A stretch of 43,803 nt of DNA from Salinisphaera japonica YTM-1 (lineage in GTDB: Bacteria; Pseudomonadota; Gammaproteobacteria; Nevskiales; Salinisphaeraceae): contig NZ_AYKG01000024.1 of NCBI RefSeq assembly GCF_003788585.1, positions 1 to 43,803 on the forward strand. Reading direction: 5' to 3'. The notes under the pieces are model-generated. The model was not told the origin of the DNA. It saw nothing but the letters and a program-made list of their open reading frames with translations, and did not search any database. The first letter of the stretch is position 1. The number at the start of each line of letters is the position of its first letter. Shown piece after piece: positions 29,301 through 39,155 of the stretch. The translations under genes and the position numbers were made by a program.

Positions 29301-30824
29301 TACTCGATCGAGGATCTGGCGCAACTGATCTTTGACCTGAAACAGGTCAATCCCAAGGCCGTGATTTCGGTCAAACTGGTGGCCGGGCCGGGTGTCGGCA
29401 CGATCGCGGCCGGCGTGGCCAAGGCCTATGCCGATCTGATCACGATCTCCGGTTACGACGGCGGCACCGGCGCTTCGCCGCTCACCTCGGTGCGCCATGC
29501 CGGCACGCCCTGGGAGCTTGGGTTGTCGGAAACCCACCAGACCCTGCGGGCCAACGATCTGCGCGAGAAAGTCCGGGTACAGACCGACGGCGGCCTGAAG
29601 ACCGGCCTGGACGTCATCAAGGCCGCGATCATGGGGGCCGAGTCGTTCGGTTTCGGCACCGGGCCGATGGTGGCTCTGGGCTGTAAATACCTGCGCGTGT
29701 GTCACCTGAACAACTGCGCGACGGGCGTGGCCACCCAGAACGAGATTCTGCGCGATCGCTATTTCATCGGTCTGCCGGAAATGGTGCAGAACTTCTTCAA
29801 GTTCATCGCCCAGGACACGCGCGAGATTATGGCCTCGATCGGTGTGGCCAAGCTGGAGGATCTGATCGGGCGCACCGAGCTGCTCGAAATCCTGCCGGGC
29901 GATACGCCCAAGCAGCAGGGCCTGGATCTGCGCCCGATCCTCTCCACCGGTGGCCTGGCCAGCGACAAGCCGATGCATTGCCTGGCCGAGCGCAACGAGC
30001 CGTTCGATAAGGGCGAGCTGGCCGAGCAGATGGTCGCCGATACGCTGGAGGCCATCGAGAACAAGGCCGGTGGCACCTTCGAGTACACGGTGCGTAACAG
30101 CGATCGCTCGATCGGCGCGCGCCTGTCCGGCGAGATCGCCCTGCGCCACGCCAATACCGGCATGGCCGAGCACCCGATCACGCTCAAGCTCACCGGCACG
30201 GCCGGCCAGAGCTTTGGCGTATGGAACGCCGGCGGGCTACATATGGCGCTCACCGGCGATGCCAACGACTACGTCGGCAAGGGCATGGCCGGCGGCCGGC
30301 TCGTGATTCGACCGCACCCCGAGTCTGATTTCGTCACGCGTGATGCCGCTATCATTGGCAACACCTGTCTCTACGGGGCGACCGGCGGCACGCTCTACGC
30401 GGCCGGCCAGGCCGGCGAGCGCTTCGGCGTGCGCAACTCCGGGGCCACGGCGATTGTCGAGGGCATCGGCGATCACGGCTGTGAGTACATGACCGGTGGC
30501 TGTATCGTGGTGCTCGGCGGCACCGGCATCAACTTCGGCGCCGGCATGACCGGCGGTGCGGCCTACGTGCTGGATGAAAAACGTGAGTTCGTGGATCGTT
30601 ACAACCACGAGCTGATCGATATCCATCGCGTGGTCTCGGAGAACATGGAAGCCCATCGCAACTATCTGCGTGAGCTGATCGAGGCCTATGTCGAGGCCAC
30701 CGGCAGCGCCTGGGGGCAGGAGATCCTCGAGGATTTCCGTGGCTATGTCGGCCAGTTCTGGCTGGTCAAGCCCAAGGCCGAATCGGTCGAGACCGTGATC
30801 GACACGCTCACCCGCGCGGCCTGA
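26364..30824 (+). CDS. gltB: Glutamate synthase (NADPH), large subunit
   Basis: Transfers the amide of glutamine to 2-oxoglutarate, with GltD supplying electrons. The 1486-residue protein is full length. The class II amidotransferase domain begins at Cys18 in EKDACGFGM; the 17 residues before it are the expected cleaved propeptide. Further parts are [33 protein letters not shown], the central domain, the FMN-binding synthase domain ([39 protein letters not shown]), the 3Fe-4S ligands in [12 protein letters not shown], and the C-terminal GXGXG beta-helix ([28 protein letters not shown]). ATG 26364 follows AGGGGACG. gltD follows after 71 bp. Confidence 0.98.
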   Translation: MHKLTGGLYSPEFEKDACGFGMIANMDDKPSHWLLDTAIGALERLTHRGAVAADGKTGDGCGILMKKPDAFLRTIADEAGIELADHYASGIVFLSQDKDTAELAKAELVRQLEDGGLTVAGWRDVPIDAESACGVEAMETLPRLEQIFVNAPADMEAALFEARLVFARRRTENALTNDDTFYVPSLSAHVLSFKGMVMPSYLTTFYKDLADDRLETALCVFHQRFSTNTLPQWRLAQPFRYLAHNGEINTITGNRNWSTARASKFASDKLPEDMASILPLVSMDGSDSCSLDNMLEILLAGGMDIFYAMRLLMPPAWQNVDYMSADMRAFYEYNSMHMEPWDGPAGIVLTDGRYAACCMDRNGLRPARYVITKDRHITLASEIGVWDYTPDQVVAKGRLKPGDMLAVDTETGELLQPKDIDGRLASRKPYKQWLKRHARMLESRLADTRDEAWMERPRLKSLEKLFHVTFEERDQVLRPLAEAGQEATGSMGDDTPFPVLSRHDRVLYDYFRQQFAQVTNPPIDSLRERIVMSLETCLGRERNVFDESEERAKRLVVDSPVLSTGKFRRLLALDDENYGDITFDLTYPANADLRQAIETLCDDVVEAVRDGKTVIVLSDRNVESGQLPIQALLATGAVHHRLTRENLRCDANLIIDTASARDAQHFACLLGYGATAVHPYLAYECLNDLITVGQVKDKTADELCAAYRKGINKGLYKIMSKMGISTVASYRGAQLFEIVGLADEVVDLCFTGTVSRIGGASFAHLQADTAKLAGNAWNQRIAIDQGGLLKFVYGQEYHCYNPDVIATLHEAVSSGEYAKYKEYADIVQGRPVSVFRDLFQLRDDQTPISVDEVESIEDITPRFDSAGMSLGALSPEAHEAMAQGMNRMGGRSNSGEGGEDPKRFGTDKMSKIKQIASGRFGVTPHYLVNAEVLQIKIAQGAKPGEGGQLPGHKVNEMIAYLRCAKQGVALISPPPHHDIYSIEDLAQLIFDLKQVNPKAVISVKLVAGPGVGTIAAGVAKAYADLITISGYDGGTGASPLTSVRHAGTPWELGLSETHQTLRANDLREKVRVQTDGGLKTGLDVIKAAIMGAESFGFGTGPMVALGCKYLRVCHLNNCATGVATQNEILRDRYFIGLPEMVQNFFKFIAQDTREIMASIGVAKLEDLIGRTELLEILPGDTPKQQGLDLRPILSTGGLASDKPMHCLAERNEPFDKGELAEQMVADTLEAIENKAGGTFEYTVRNSDRSIGARLSGEIALRHANTGMAEHPITLKLTGTAGQSFGVWNAGGLHMALTGDANDYVGKGMAGGRLVIRPHPESDFVTRDAAIIGNTCLYGATGGTLYAAGQAGERFGVRNSGATAIVEGIGDHGCEYMTGGCIVVLGGTGINFGAGMTGGAAYVLDEKREFVDRYNHELIDIHRVVSENMEAHRNYLRELIEAYVEATGSAWGQEILEDFRGYVGQFWLVKPKAESVETVIDTLTRAA

Positions 30825-30846
30825 TCGGCGCTTACTTTCTCGTGTT

Positions 30847-30868
30847 GCGGGCAGCAGCCGCTGCCCGC
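30847..30868 (+). other. gltB-gltD intercistronic hairpin
   Basis: Perfect 9-bp stem GCGGGCAGC/GCTGCCCGC with a 4-nt loop and no following T tract. It is more likely an mRNA-stabilising or translation-modulating hairpin between the two subunit genes than a terminator. Confidence 0.6.
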
Positions 30869-30874
30869 GCATGA

Positions 30875-32305
<1,431 letters not shown>

Positions 32306-32332
32306 ACCTTACGCCCGACCGTGTAAATCGAG

Positions 32333-32350
32333 GCCCGGCGCTTGCCGGGC
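32333..32350 (+). terminator. Terminator-like hairpin after gltD
   Basis: GCCCGGC-GCTT-GCCGGGC, 27 bp after the gltD stop, followed by TTCGTCATTT; the T tract is weak, so efficiency is uncertain. Confidence 0.65.
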
Positions 32351-32397
32351 TTCGTCATTTCTGGGCCCGGGAACGATTCGGATCTTGTTTAAGACAA

Positions 32398-32484
32398 TCC
32401 GCAGATGGGCGCCGATTTCGCAGATGTGGGCTGGGCGATGCGCCGACGTATCGCGGCTAAAAACGCTCGCCGGGTTGCGTGAGC
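32398..32484 (+). repeat. 87-bp direct repeat, unit 1
   Basis: Pairs with 32600-32686. Both units have identical length and share TGGGCTGGGCGAT in the middle and GCCGGGTTGCGTGAGC at the end. Confidence 0.85.
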
Positions 32485-32599
32485 CGAAAAGACAGGCTGT
32501 GAAAGCTGCTTTTGATTACAGGCAAGACTCGGGCGTCGTTTCCCAAAGAAAACTTTTGTCCGCGAATGAACGCAAATAAGCGCGAATGAAGACGGTTTG

Positions 32600-32686
32600 T
32601 CCGCCGATGGGCGCAGATTACGCAGATGTGGGCTGGGCGATACGTCGCCGCCTTCCGGCTGAAAACGATTGCCGGGTTGCGTGAGC
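32600..32686 (+). repeat. 87-bp direct repeat, unit 2
   Basis: Second unit, 202 bp after the first. About 85 percent identical by hand count, with differences concentrated between positions 43 and 56 of the unit. Confidence 0.85.
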
Positions 32687-33196
32687 TATGGCGGAAGGTG
32701 CGCCAAAATACGCTTTATCTGTCGTCTATCGCCGAAGCTCAATCGCCGCCGGAACGGCAGCAGTCTGTGGCGCCGCCATGAACCATGACGGCGTTTTGGG
32801 CGGTTCGCGCCAAGAATTCTTTAGGTTTTTTACGCTCGTACAGCTAAAACTAGAGCCCTACCAGCGATGCGAGTGCTGCGACAACTAACCATTCCATTAC
32901 GAACTCTCCAAAACTGGTTTATTCCAACTAACCGCGCTCAACGACGCCTGTCTACGGACAACAATTCTTTATTCGCGTGCATTGGCGTTCATTTGCGGAA
33001 AATTTTCTTTTCGATGGTCTTTTATTAATTTTTTAAAGCCTACCCCTGGCCAATCGTAATCGTGGCGCCACCGATCCTGCCATGTCGCACAGGCGCGACC
33101 GCCATCTGCGTTTTCTGCGTTCATCTGCGGATAAACTGTCTTGATTAGCGTATCGTCGCGTTCGTTCGCAGACTGATATCCTTTCGACCCTGCCCG

Positions 33197-34231
33197 ATGC
33201 CTGAAATCTCTGTCCTCATTCCGGTCTATAACCGCGCGGCCTATGTGACGAGCGCGGTTCGGAGTGTGCTGGATCAGCGCGGGGCGCCGGATTTCGAGGT
33301 GCTGATCGTCGACGATGGCTCGACCGATGACTCGCTGGCCCGCGTGGCCGCCCTGGGCGATTCACGCATACGGGTGCTCGAGGCCAAGGCGAACGGCGGT
33401 ATCGCCTCGGCGCGCAACCGCGGGATCGCCGCCGCCCGCGGGGCCTATACGGCGTTTCTGGATAGCGATGATGTGGCCCGGCCCGAGCGGCTGGCCGCAC
33501 AGCATGCGTTTCTCAACGCCCGGCCCGATCATGCCGGCGTAGGGGCCTGGATCGGCTGGATCGATGACGACGGCAAGCGGCTGTCGCGCATCAAGCGCAA
33601 GCCGCGCACGTATCGCATGATCGCGGCCGAGCGGCTGTTTCGATCCGGCATCGAGAACTCCACGGCGATGGCCCGCACCGAGGTGCTGCGCGCTTATCCG
33701 CACGATGAATCATTGGTGGTGGGCTCGGACTACGACCTGTGGGCACGTATCGCCCGAGATCATCCGGTGGCCAGCCTGCCGCATCTGTTGGTCGACCGGC
33801 GGGCACACGCCGAGCAGGCCACGACCGAGAACGTGGCCCGCGATCGGTATTTTCGGTGCCGTATCTTTGCCTGGCAGCTCGATGCGCTGGGCATCCATTA
33901 CACCGATGCCGATCTGAACGGCCATTATCGTTTGCGCCGGCTGAAGAAAGCCGGCGACCGGCCGGATGAGGCGTATCTCGATTGGGCCGAGGCCTGGCTG
34001 GCCCGTCTGCGGGCCGCCAATCGTGAGTACCGGCTTTATCCCGAGCCCGAGTTTTCGGGGTTGCTGGCACTGTTCTGGGCCGCGGCGTGTTGGTACGCCG
34101 AGCCCCAGGCCAAGGGCATGGCGCGTCTGGCGCGCAACCCGCTGACTCGTGCCTTGCCACGCGGGGCGTTTCAGGGCTGGGCCCATCGTGCGCCGCTCGT
34201 CTCGAGAGCCGCGGCACGGCTTGGCCGTTAA
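33197..34231 (+). CDS. Family 2 glycosyltransferase
   Basis: A 344-residue GT-A fold enzyme. The N-terminal nucleotide-sugar domain shows SVLIPVYNRAAYV, LIVDDGSTDDS, NGGIASARNRGIAAARG and the metal-binding DSDD near residue 92. A later GSDYDLWARIA matches the acceptor-side ED/YD motif, followed by RLRRL. No membrane helix is present, so it is probably cytosolic and acts at the membrane surface on a glycan or lipid acceptor; the substrate cannot be told. No Shine-Dalgarno sequence precedes ATG 33197. It lies at the right edge of the repeat-rich AT-rich interval and 29 bp before pyrF, possibly an accessory gene in an otherwise conserved neighbourhood. Confidence 0.9.
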   Translation: MPEISVLIPVYNRAAYVTSAVRSVLDQRGAPDFEVLIVDDGSTDDSLARVAALGDSRIRVLEAKANGGIASARNRGIAAARGAYTAFLDSDDVARPERLAAQHAFLNARPDHAGVGAWIGWIDDDGKRLSRIKRKPRTYRMIAAERLFRSGIENSTAMARTEVLRAYPHDESLVVGSDYDLWARIARDHPVASLPHLLVDRRAHAEQATTENVARDRYFRCRIFAWQLDALGIHYTDADLNGHYRLRRLKKAGDRPDEAYLDWAEAWLARLRAANREYRLYPEPEFSGLLALFWAAACWYAEPQAKGMARLARNPLTRALPRGAFQGWAHRAPLVSRAAARLGR

Positions 34232-34260
34232 CCGTTTCATTATTTTTTGACAGGAGTGTC

Positions 34261-34992
34261 ATGGCCCGTATCGATAACGACCGCGACCGGTTGATCTTTG
34301 CCCTCGACGTTGCGGATGCCGATGCGGCCCGTGCGCTCGTCGTCCAGCTGGATGATGCGGTGACCTTTTACAAGGTGGGCCTGGAACTGGCCATGGCGCC
34401 CGGTTACTTCGAGCTGATCGATTGGCTCAAGGCGCGTAGCAAGAAGGTCTTCGTCGATGTGAAGCTTTTTGATGTGCCGGCCACGGTGGCCGCGGCCGTC
34501 AAACGCTTGAACGCCCGCGACGTGGATTTCGTGACCGTCCACGGCAACCAGTCGATCATGGAAGCCGCCGCGGCAGCGCGCACGGGCGATACCCGCATTC
34601 TGGCGGTCACCGCCCTGACCAGCCTGGACCGGGGCGACATGACGGATCTGGGCTTTGATTGCGATATCGGCGATCTGGTGCTCTCGCGCGCCCGACGCGC
34701 GCTGGCCGCCGGCTGCGACGGCGTCGTGTCATCCGGGCTGGAACTGGAGCGCCTGCGCGCTGAAGCCCCCGACACGCTGGTGACGGTCACGCCGGGCATT
34801 CGCCCGGTCGATAACGATGCACCGCCGGATGACCAGAAGCGAGTAATGAGTCCGCGCCGGGCGATTCTCGCCGGTGCCGATCATCTCGTCGTGGGCCGGC
34901 CGATCCGTCAGGCCGCCGATCCAAAAGCCGCGGCCGAGGCGATCCAGACCGAGATCGCGGCCGCTGTCGCAGAGCGCTTGGCCAGCCGGTAG
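34261..34992 (+). CDS. pyrF: Orotidine 5'-phosphate decarboxylase
   Basis: Last step of UMP synthesis. The 243-residue protein begins RLIFALDVAD and contains the catalytic DVKLFDVPATV motif (K and D residues), HGNQSIMEAA and the phosphate-binding TPGIRPVDND with GADHLVVGRPI. Start ATG 34261 is preceded by AGGAG (34251-34255); the open frame extends upstream into the glycosyltransferase gene but is not used. It belongs to a + strand group with hemE 39 bp downstream. Confidence 0.97.
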   Translation: MARIDNDRDRLIFALDVADADAARALVVQLDDAVTFYKVGLELAMAPGYFELIDWLKARSKKVFVDVKLFDVPATVAAAVKRLNARDVDFVTVHGNQSIMEAAAAARTGDTRILAVTALTSLDRGDMTDLGFDCDIGDLVLSRARRALAAGCDGVVSSGLELERLRAEAPDTLVTVTPGIRPVDNDAPPDDQKRVMSPRRAILAGADHLVVGRPIRQAADPKAAAEAIQTEIAAAVAERLASR

Positions 34993-35031
34993 AATCGCGG
35001 GCAACACTTAACCCCCGGCGATACGCCGCTC

Positions 35032-36075
35032 ATGGCCCACGATCGTTTCCTGCGCGCACTTTCGCGCGAACCTGTCGACGCGACCCCGGTCTGGCTGATG
35101 CGCCAGGCCGGGCGCTATCTGCCGGAATACCGCGCGCTGCGTGAAAAAGCCGGCAGCTTCCTCAGTCTCTGCCAGAACCCGGAGCTGGCCTGCGAGGTCA
35201 CGCTCCAGCCCCTGCGGCGCTTCAATCTCGATGCCGCGATCCTGTTCTCGGATATCCTGACCATTCCCGAGGCGATGGGCCTGGGCCTGCATTTCGTGGC
35301 CGGCGAAGGCCCGAAGTTCGAGCACCCGGTGCGCACGCCCGAGGCAATCGCCAAGCTGGCCGTGCCGGATATCGAGGACGAGCTGGGCTATGTGCCGGCC
35401 GCGATCAAGCTCATCCGGCGCGAGCTGGACGGCAAGACACCGCTGATCGGGTTTGCCGGCAGCCCCTGGACGTTGGCGACCTATATCGTCGAGGGCGGGC
35501 CGTCGAAGAACTACGAGCACTTGAAAGCTCTGATGTTCAACGAACCGGCCGCCATGCATCAGCTGCTGGACGTGCTGGCCCGCTCGACCGCGGCTTATCT
35601 CAACGCCCAGATCGCGGCTGGCGCGCAGGCGGTACAGATCTTCGATACCTGGGGCGGCGTGCTCTCGCCGGCCAATTATCGTGAGTTCTCGCTGAATTAC
35701 ATGCAGCGCATCATCGCCGATCTGAAACCCGGCCCGGACGGCCATGTGCCGACCATCGTATTCACCAAAGGCGGCGGTGCCTGGCTAGAGACGATCGCCG
35801 ATGCCGGGCCCACGGCGATCGGTCTGGACTGGACCATCAACATCGACGAGGCCGTGGCTCGTGTGGGCGATCGCGTTGCCCTGCAAGGCAACGCCGACCC
35901 GGCGATCCTCTATGCCAAGCCGGAGCGTATCCGGACCGAGGTGGCCGATATTCTCACGCGCTTTGGCGATACGCCCGGCCATATCTTCAACCTGGGCCAC
36001 GGGGTGACGCCGCAGGTGCCGCCCGAGCACGTCGAGGCGCTGGTGGAGGCCGTGCACGAGTTCTCGGCGCGTTAA
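35032..36075 (+). CDS. hemE: Uroporphyrinogen decarboxylase
   Basis: Decarboxylates the four acetate side chains of uroporphyrinogen III to give coproporphyrinogen III in heme synthesis. The 347-residue protein has the two family signatures [16 protein letters not shown] near residue 19 and [17 protein letters not shown] near residue 140, the catalytic Asp in [12 protein letters not shown] and the C-terminal [18 protein letters not shown]. The ribosome-binding site is weak. In Pseudomonas hemE directly follows gltD; here the repeat interval, the glycosyltransferase gene and pyrF lie between. The acyltransferase gene starts 6 bp later. Confidence 0.97.
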   Translation: MAHDRFLRALSREPVDATPVWLMRQAGRYLPEYRALREKAGSFLSLCQNPELACEVTLQPLRRFNLDAAILFSDILTIPEAMGLGLHFVAGEGPKFEHPVRTPEAIAKLAVPDIEDELGYVPAAIKLIRRELDGKTPLIGFAGSPWTLATYIVEGGPSKNYEHLKALMFNEPAAMHQLLDVLARSTAAYLNAQIAAGAQAVQIFDTWGGVLSPANYREFSLNYMQRIIADLKPGPDGHVPTIVFTKGGGAWLETIADAGPTAIGLDWTINIDEAVARVGDRVALQGNADPAILYAKPERIRTEVADILTRFGDTPGHIFNLGHGVTPQVPPEHVEALVEAVHEFSAR

Positions 36076-36081
36076 TCGAAT

Positions 36082-37017
36082 ATGGGCATAGCGCGCGCCG
36101 TCACGATCATCCTCAGCGTGGTACTGGTCACGATCGCCGGCGCGATTCCGCTGATACCGGCCGCCGTGGTGAAGATCGCCCTGCCGGCGGGCGGCGCCCG
36201 ACGCGCGGCCGGGCGTGTGGTCTATTGGGTGTCCTCTACCTGGGCCAAGGCCACGCATACCCTGATCCGGCGGATTTCAGGCACCCGCGTGATCGTGGCC
36301 CAGGACATGGCCGATGATCCGGGTGGGCGCTATGTGCTCATCGCAAACCATCAGAGCTGGGCGGATATCATGCTGCTGATCGCCGCGATCTATCCGCAGC
36401 TGCCCTTCCCGCGGTTTTTCATCAAGGAACCACTGCGCTGGCTGCCGGTAATCGGCCTGGCCTGCTGGGCGCTGGATTTTCCGTTCATGAAGCGCCACAG
36501 CCGGGCGGCTCTTGCGGCCAACCCCCAGCTGCGCCGTGACGATATGGACACGATCCAGCGGGTGTGTGCCGTGTTTCGAGACGTACCGGTCTCGATCGTC
36601 AATTACGCCGAGGGCACACGCTCGACGCCGGACAAACGCGCGCTTGCGAACAGCCCGTACGACACGCTGCTACCGCCCAAGGCCGGCGGTACCGCGTTTG
36701 CCGTCAACGCCATGGCCGACGTGCTGGACGGTATTCTCGACGTCACCATGGCCTACGTGAATACGCCCGAGCCCGCGTTCTGGGATCTCTTGTGTGGGCG
36801 AATCCCCGAGGTGGTGGTACGGATCCGCTATATATCCGTGCCGCCCGAGCTGGCGCGCGGCGACTACACCGCCGACGATGCCTATCGCGATCAATTCAAG
36901 GCATGGCTGGGCGAGCTGTGGACTGAAAAGGATCGGGCCGTGGCCGCACTTCAGGATCCAAATCATTCGGCCACGCGCTTTGCCGATCTTGGCGCCCACT
37001 CGGCAAACGGTGATTGA
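36082..37017 (+). CDS. YihG-like 1-acyl-glycerol-phosphate acyltransferase
   Basis: A 311-residue membrane-associated acyltransferase of the PlsC superfamily. An N-terminal membrane helix (about 8-30) is followed by the catalytic NHQSWADI (His near residue 93, HX4D), FIKEPLRWLPVIG, WALDFPFMKR and the acceptor motif VNYAEGTRST (the variant YAEGTR of FPEGTR). The long C-terminus with LPPKAGGTAFAV fits the YihG branch rather than PlsC itself. It probably adjusts phospholipid acyl composition at the inner membrane. It begins 6 bp after hemE and its last 8 bp overlap the GTG start of the ctaG-like gene. Confidence 0.88.
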   Translation: MGIARAVTIILSVVLVTIAGAIPLIPAAVVKIALPAGGARRAAGRVVYWVSSTWAKATHTLIRRISGTRVIVAQDMADDPGGRYVLIANHQSWADIMLLIAAIYPQLPFPRFFIKEPLRWLPVIGLACWALDFPFMKRHSRAALAANPQLRRDDMDTIQRVCAVFRDVPVSIVNYAEGTRSTPDKRALANSPYDTLLPPKAGGTAFAVNAMADVLDGILDVTMAYVNTPEPAFWDLLCGRIPEVVVRIRYISVPPELARGDYTADDAYRDQFKAWLGELWTEKDRAVAALQDPNHSATRFADLGAHSANGD

Positions 37018-37921
37018 GAACACGCCGGCCTGGCTTGTCGATATCGCCGGCTTTTTCGTACCGGTCGACCCGTTAATCGCGCTGCTGGCGGTCTACGCGC
37101 TGGTCGTGATCGTCTATGCTCGCGGGGTGATCCGGCGTCGACGTCGCACCGATATCGCCCCGGCCATCGCGTTCATGGGCGGCCTGATCGGCCTGTATCT
37201 GTTCACCCAGACCGGGTTGGACGGCCTCGGGCGGCGGCTGTTTTTCGTCCACCGCCTGCAGCATCTCGTACTGCATCATCTGGCGCCGTTTCTGATCGCC
37301 CTGGCGCTGCCCTCGGCGGTGTTGGCCGCGGGGCTGCCCGCGGGCCTACGACGCAGGCTGGCCCGCGCATCGGCGCCGCGACTCTTGCGCCTGTCTTATC
37401 GCACGGTACAACAACCGGTGGTCGGTGGCGCGTTGTTCGTGGGCCTGATTGCGCTCTGGCTAACGCCGGCCGTGCATCACTGGGCGATGGCCAGCCGCGC
37501 CGGCTACTGGCTCATGAACGGCTCGATGGCCGTGGAGGGGCTGGCGTTCTGGTGGTTCATGCTCGATCCGCGCCCTCCGGGCGCCTCAACCACGACCCAC
37601 GGTTTCGGGACACGAATCGTCGTGCTCTGGGCGGTCATGCCGCCCCAGATCGCCATTGGCGCCATGATCACGTTATCGCCGGTGGGCCTGTATCCGGGCT
37701 ACGCAGTGGCCGAGCGCGCCCACGGCGTCTCCGCGGCCATCGATCAACAGATCGGCGGGCTCTTAACCTGGATACCGCCGGCGATGATGAGCGTGATCGG
37801 CACGCTCGTGATCATGCGCTTTGCCTTTGCCCATCAGCGCGCGACAGCGCGTTCTGGAGCCGTGCGTGACGATTCCGATCCAGGGGAAAATCCCACATCA
37901 TCCAGATCACGCCGATCTTGA
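37010..37921 (+). CDS. CtaG-like (caa3 type) cytochrome c oxidase assembly protein
   Basis: A 303-residue inner membrane protein with about seven hydrophobic segments and the family's His-rich motif FFVHRLQHLVLHHLAPF near residue 80, typical of the Caa3_CtaG family, which assists copper-containing oxidase assembly. Another conserved patch is WLTPAVHHWAMAS with WLMNGSMAVEGLAFWW. The start is a GTG at 37010 that overlaps the acyltransferase stop by 8 bp (GTGATTGA); the longer upstream frame is the shadow of that gene. The last 35 or so residues are polar and Arg/Ser-rich and lie antisense to the end of the MFS gene, so the natural 3' end may have been extended. Confidence 0.85.
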   Translation: MIENTPAWLVDIAGFFVPVDPLIALLAVYALVVIVYARGVIRRRRRTDIAPAIAFMGGLIGLYLFTQTGLDGLGRRLFFVHRLQHLVLHHLAPFLIALALPSAVLAAGLPAGLRRRLARASAPRLLRLSYRTVQQPVVGGALFVGLIALWLTPAVHHWAMASRAGYWLMNGSMAVEGLAFWWFMLDPRPPGASTTTHGFGTRIVVLWAVMPPQIAIGAMITLSPVGLYPGYAVAERAHGVSAAIDQQIGGLLTWIPPAMMSVIGTLVIMRFAFAHQRATARSGAVRDDSDPGENPTSSRSRRS

Positions 37922-39155
37922 TGATCACCGGCACCAGGCCATAGAGAGCAATCAGCGTCCAACGTGCCGTGGCGTCATTGTCGGCCCCGGCATCGAAACC
38001 GGCCAGCCAGAGCACCGGGTAAGCGATACCGATAGCCAGCGTGAAAGCCAGCTTGGTGGCCATGCCCCAGAGCCCGAAATACAGCCCGGCGCGGCCATCG
38101 CCGCCGGCGGCGGTGTCTTCATCGATCACGTCGGCCTGGATCGAGGCCGCGGTGGCCTGATCCACGCCCAGGCAAGAGCCGCCCAGGACACAGATCAGCG
38201 TATAGCCGACGTAGCCGTAAGTGGAATCCGATAGCGTGACGGTGAAGATGAACACCGCCGCGACCATCGCCATCGAGGCACACCACAGCCGATGCTTGGA
38301 CCAGGCCCGGCCGATCCAGAACCACACCGGCAGGCCGGCCACGGCCGAGAGAAAATACACCACCAGAAACAGCCCGGCCGTGGCTTGATCCGCGCCCAGA
38401 ATGGCTTGCACGAAGAACAGGAACAGTGCCGCCGGCAAACCGTTGGCCGCGCCGTTGAGCAGATACGCCAGCAGCAGCTTGCGAAACGGCTGGTTGGCGG
38501 CCAGAAGCTTCGCGCTGTCTTTCCAACGAATTTTGGATGCCTGACCGGCCGGCTCGGGCACGGCCCAGAGAAACCAGGCCACCGCCACCGGCAAGGCCAC
38601 AATCAGAAACCAGGCAATGGCTTCGAGTCCCGCGGCCTGGCCGTCGGCCATTTTCGATACGCCAGCGGGCACCAGAATAGCCACCATCGTGCCCAGCACG
38701 AAAAACCCCTCGCGCCAGGCGGTGATACGGCTGCGCTCGTCGTAGTCGGCCGACATCTCTGCGCCCATCGTCGTATAGGGCAGATAGATCAACGTCCAGC
38801 CCAGATAAGCCACCACGCTCCAGAGCAGCAGATACGCCGCGCTGGCCGATGGGCCGGGCACGAACAGAAACCAGGCCGCGATCATCAGGATCGGCGTGCC
38901 GAGCGCGATATAAGGCCGGCGCCGGCCCGCGCGGGCCGTGGTGCGATCGGACAACGTGCCAATCACGGGATCGGTCAGCACGTCGAACAAGCGCGCTGCA
39001 AAGATCATGATGCCCACGATGGCCGTGTTCAGGCCGGGCATGGCGGCATAGAACGGCGGCAAAAAGACCGTCAACGGCAGGCCCAGCGCGGCCAGCGGCA
39101 GGCCCAGCGCGCCATAGGGCAGGAGTTGTTTCAGCGGATAGCGCGGGCTAGCCAA
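37812..39155 (-). CDS. MFS/GPH-family carrier (glycoside-pentoside-hexuronide type)
   Basis: A 447-residue inner membrane carrier with about 12 helices. The GPH signature region DVLTDPVIGTLSDRTTARAG is near residue 60, with GRRRPYIALG next. The start appears to be TTG at 39155, overlapping the stop of the Cfa-like gene by 8 bp (TTGGCTAG), which implies translational coupling and co-transcription. MFS/GPH carriers are found in comparable FAD-DUF1365-methylase clusters; the substrate is unknown, and a lipid-related role is inference. Its 3' end overlaps the convergent ctaG-like gene by 110 bp. Confidence 0.87.
   Translation of the reverse strand: MASPRYPLKQLLPYGALGLPLAALGLPLTVFLPPFYAAMPGLNTAIVGIMIFAARLFDVLTDPVIGTLSDRTTARAGRRRPYIALGTPILMIAAWFLFVPGPSASAAYLLLWSVVAYLGWTLIYLPYTTMGAEMSADYDERSRITAWREGFFVLGTMVAILVPAGVSKMADGQAAGLEAIAWFLIVALPVAVAWFLWAVPEPAGQASKIRWKDSAKLLAANQPFRKLLLAYLLNGAANGLPAALFLFFVQAILGADQATAGLFLVVYFLSAVAGLPVWFWIGRAWSKHRLWCASMAMVAAVFIFTVTLSDSTYGYVGYTLICVLGGSCLGVDQATAASIQADVIDEDTAAGGDGRAGLYFGLWGMATKLAFTLAIGIAYPVLWLAGFDAGADNDATARWTLIALYGLVPVIIKIGVIWMMWDFPLDRNRHARLQNALSRADGQRQSA

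Larger units (their letters stand above)
32383..33146. repeat. Gene-poor interval with direct and inverted 'CGCAGATG'-type repeats
   Basis: The 891 bp between gltD and the glycosyltransferase gene hold no convincing gene but an ordered set of repeats. Two 87-bp direct repeats (32398-32484 and 32600-32686) differ at about 13 positions by hand count. The lead of the second (32589-32628) recurs inverted at 33103-33142 with 7 of 40 mismatches. A further pair, 32545-32587 and 32971-33010, is also inverted. All share 11-12-nt periodic words such as GCAGATTACGCAGATG and CGCGAATGAACGCAAATAAG. Base composition from about 32800 to 33060 is clearly AT-richer than the neighbouring genes. Similar short words occur between genes in many unrelated bacteria, but their role is unknown. 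Confidence 0.8.

Noticed and set aside
28656-30173. 505-codon frame antisense to gltB
   Set aside because: Shadow frame within a highly conserved gene.
32398-32686. Possible CRISPR or tandem array
   Set aside because: Only two diverged 87-bp direct units, no regular spacers, no cas genes.
32688-32888. 66-codon open frame in the repeat-rich interval
   Set aside because: No ribosome-binding site, no family resemblance, and composition mixed with flanking repeats; probably chance.
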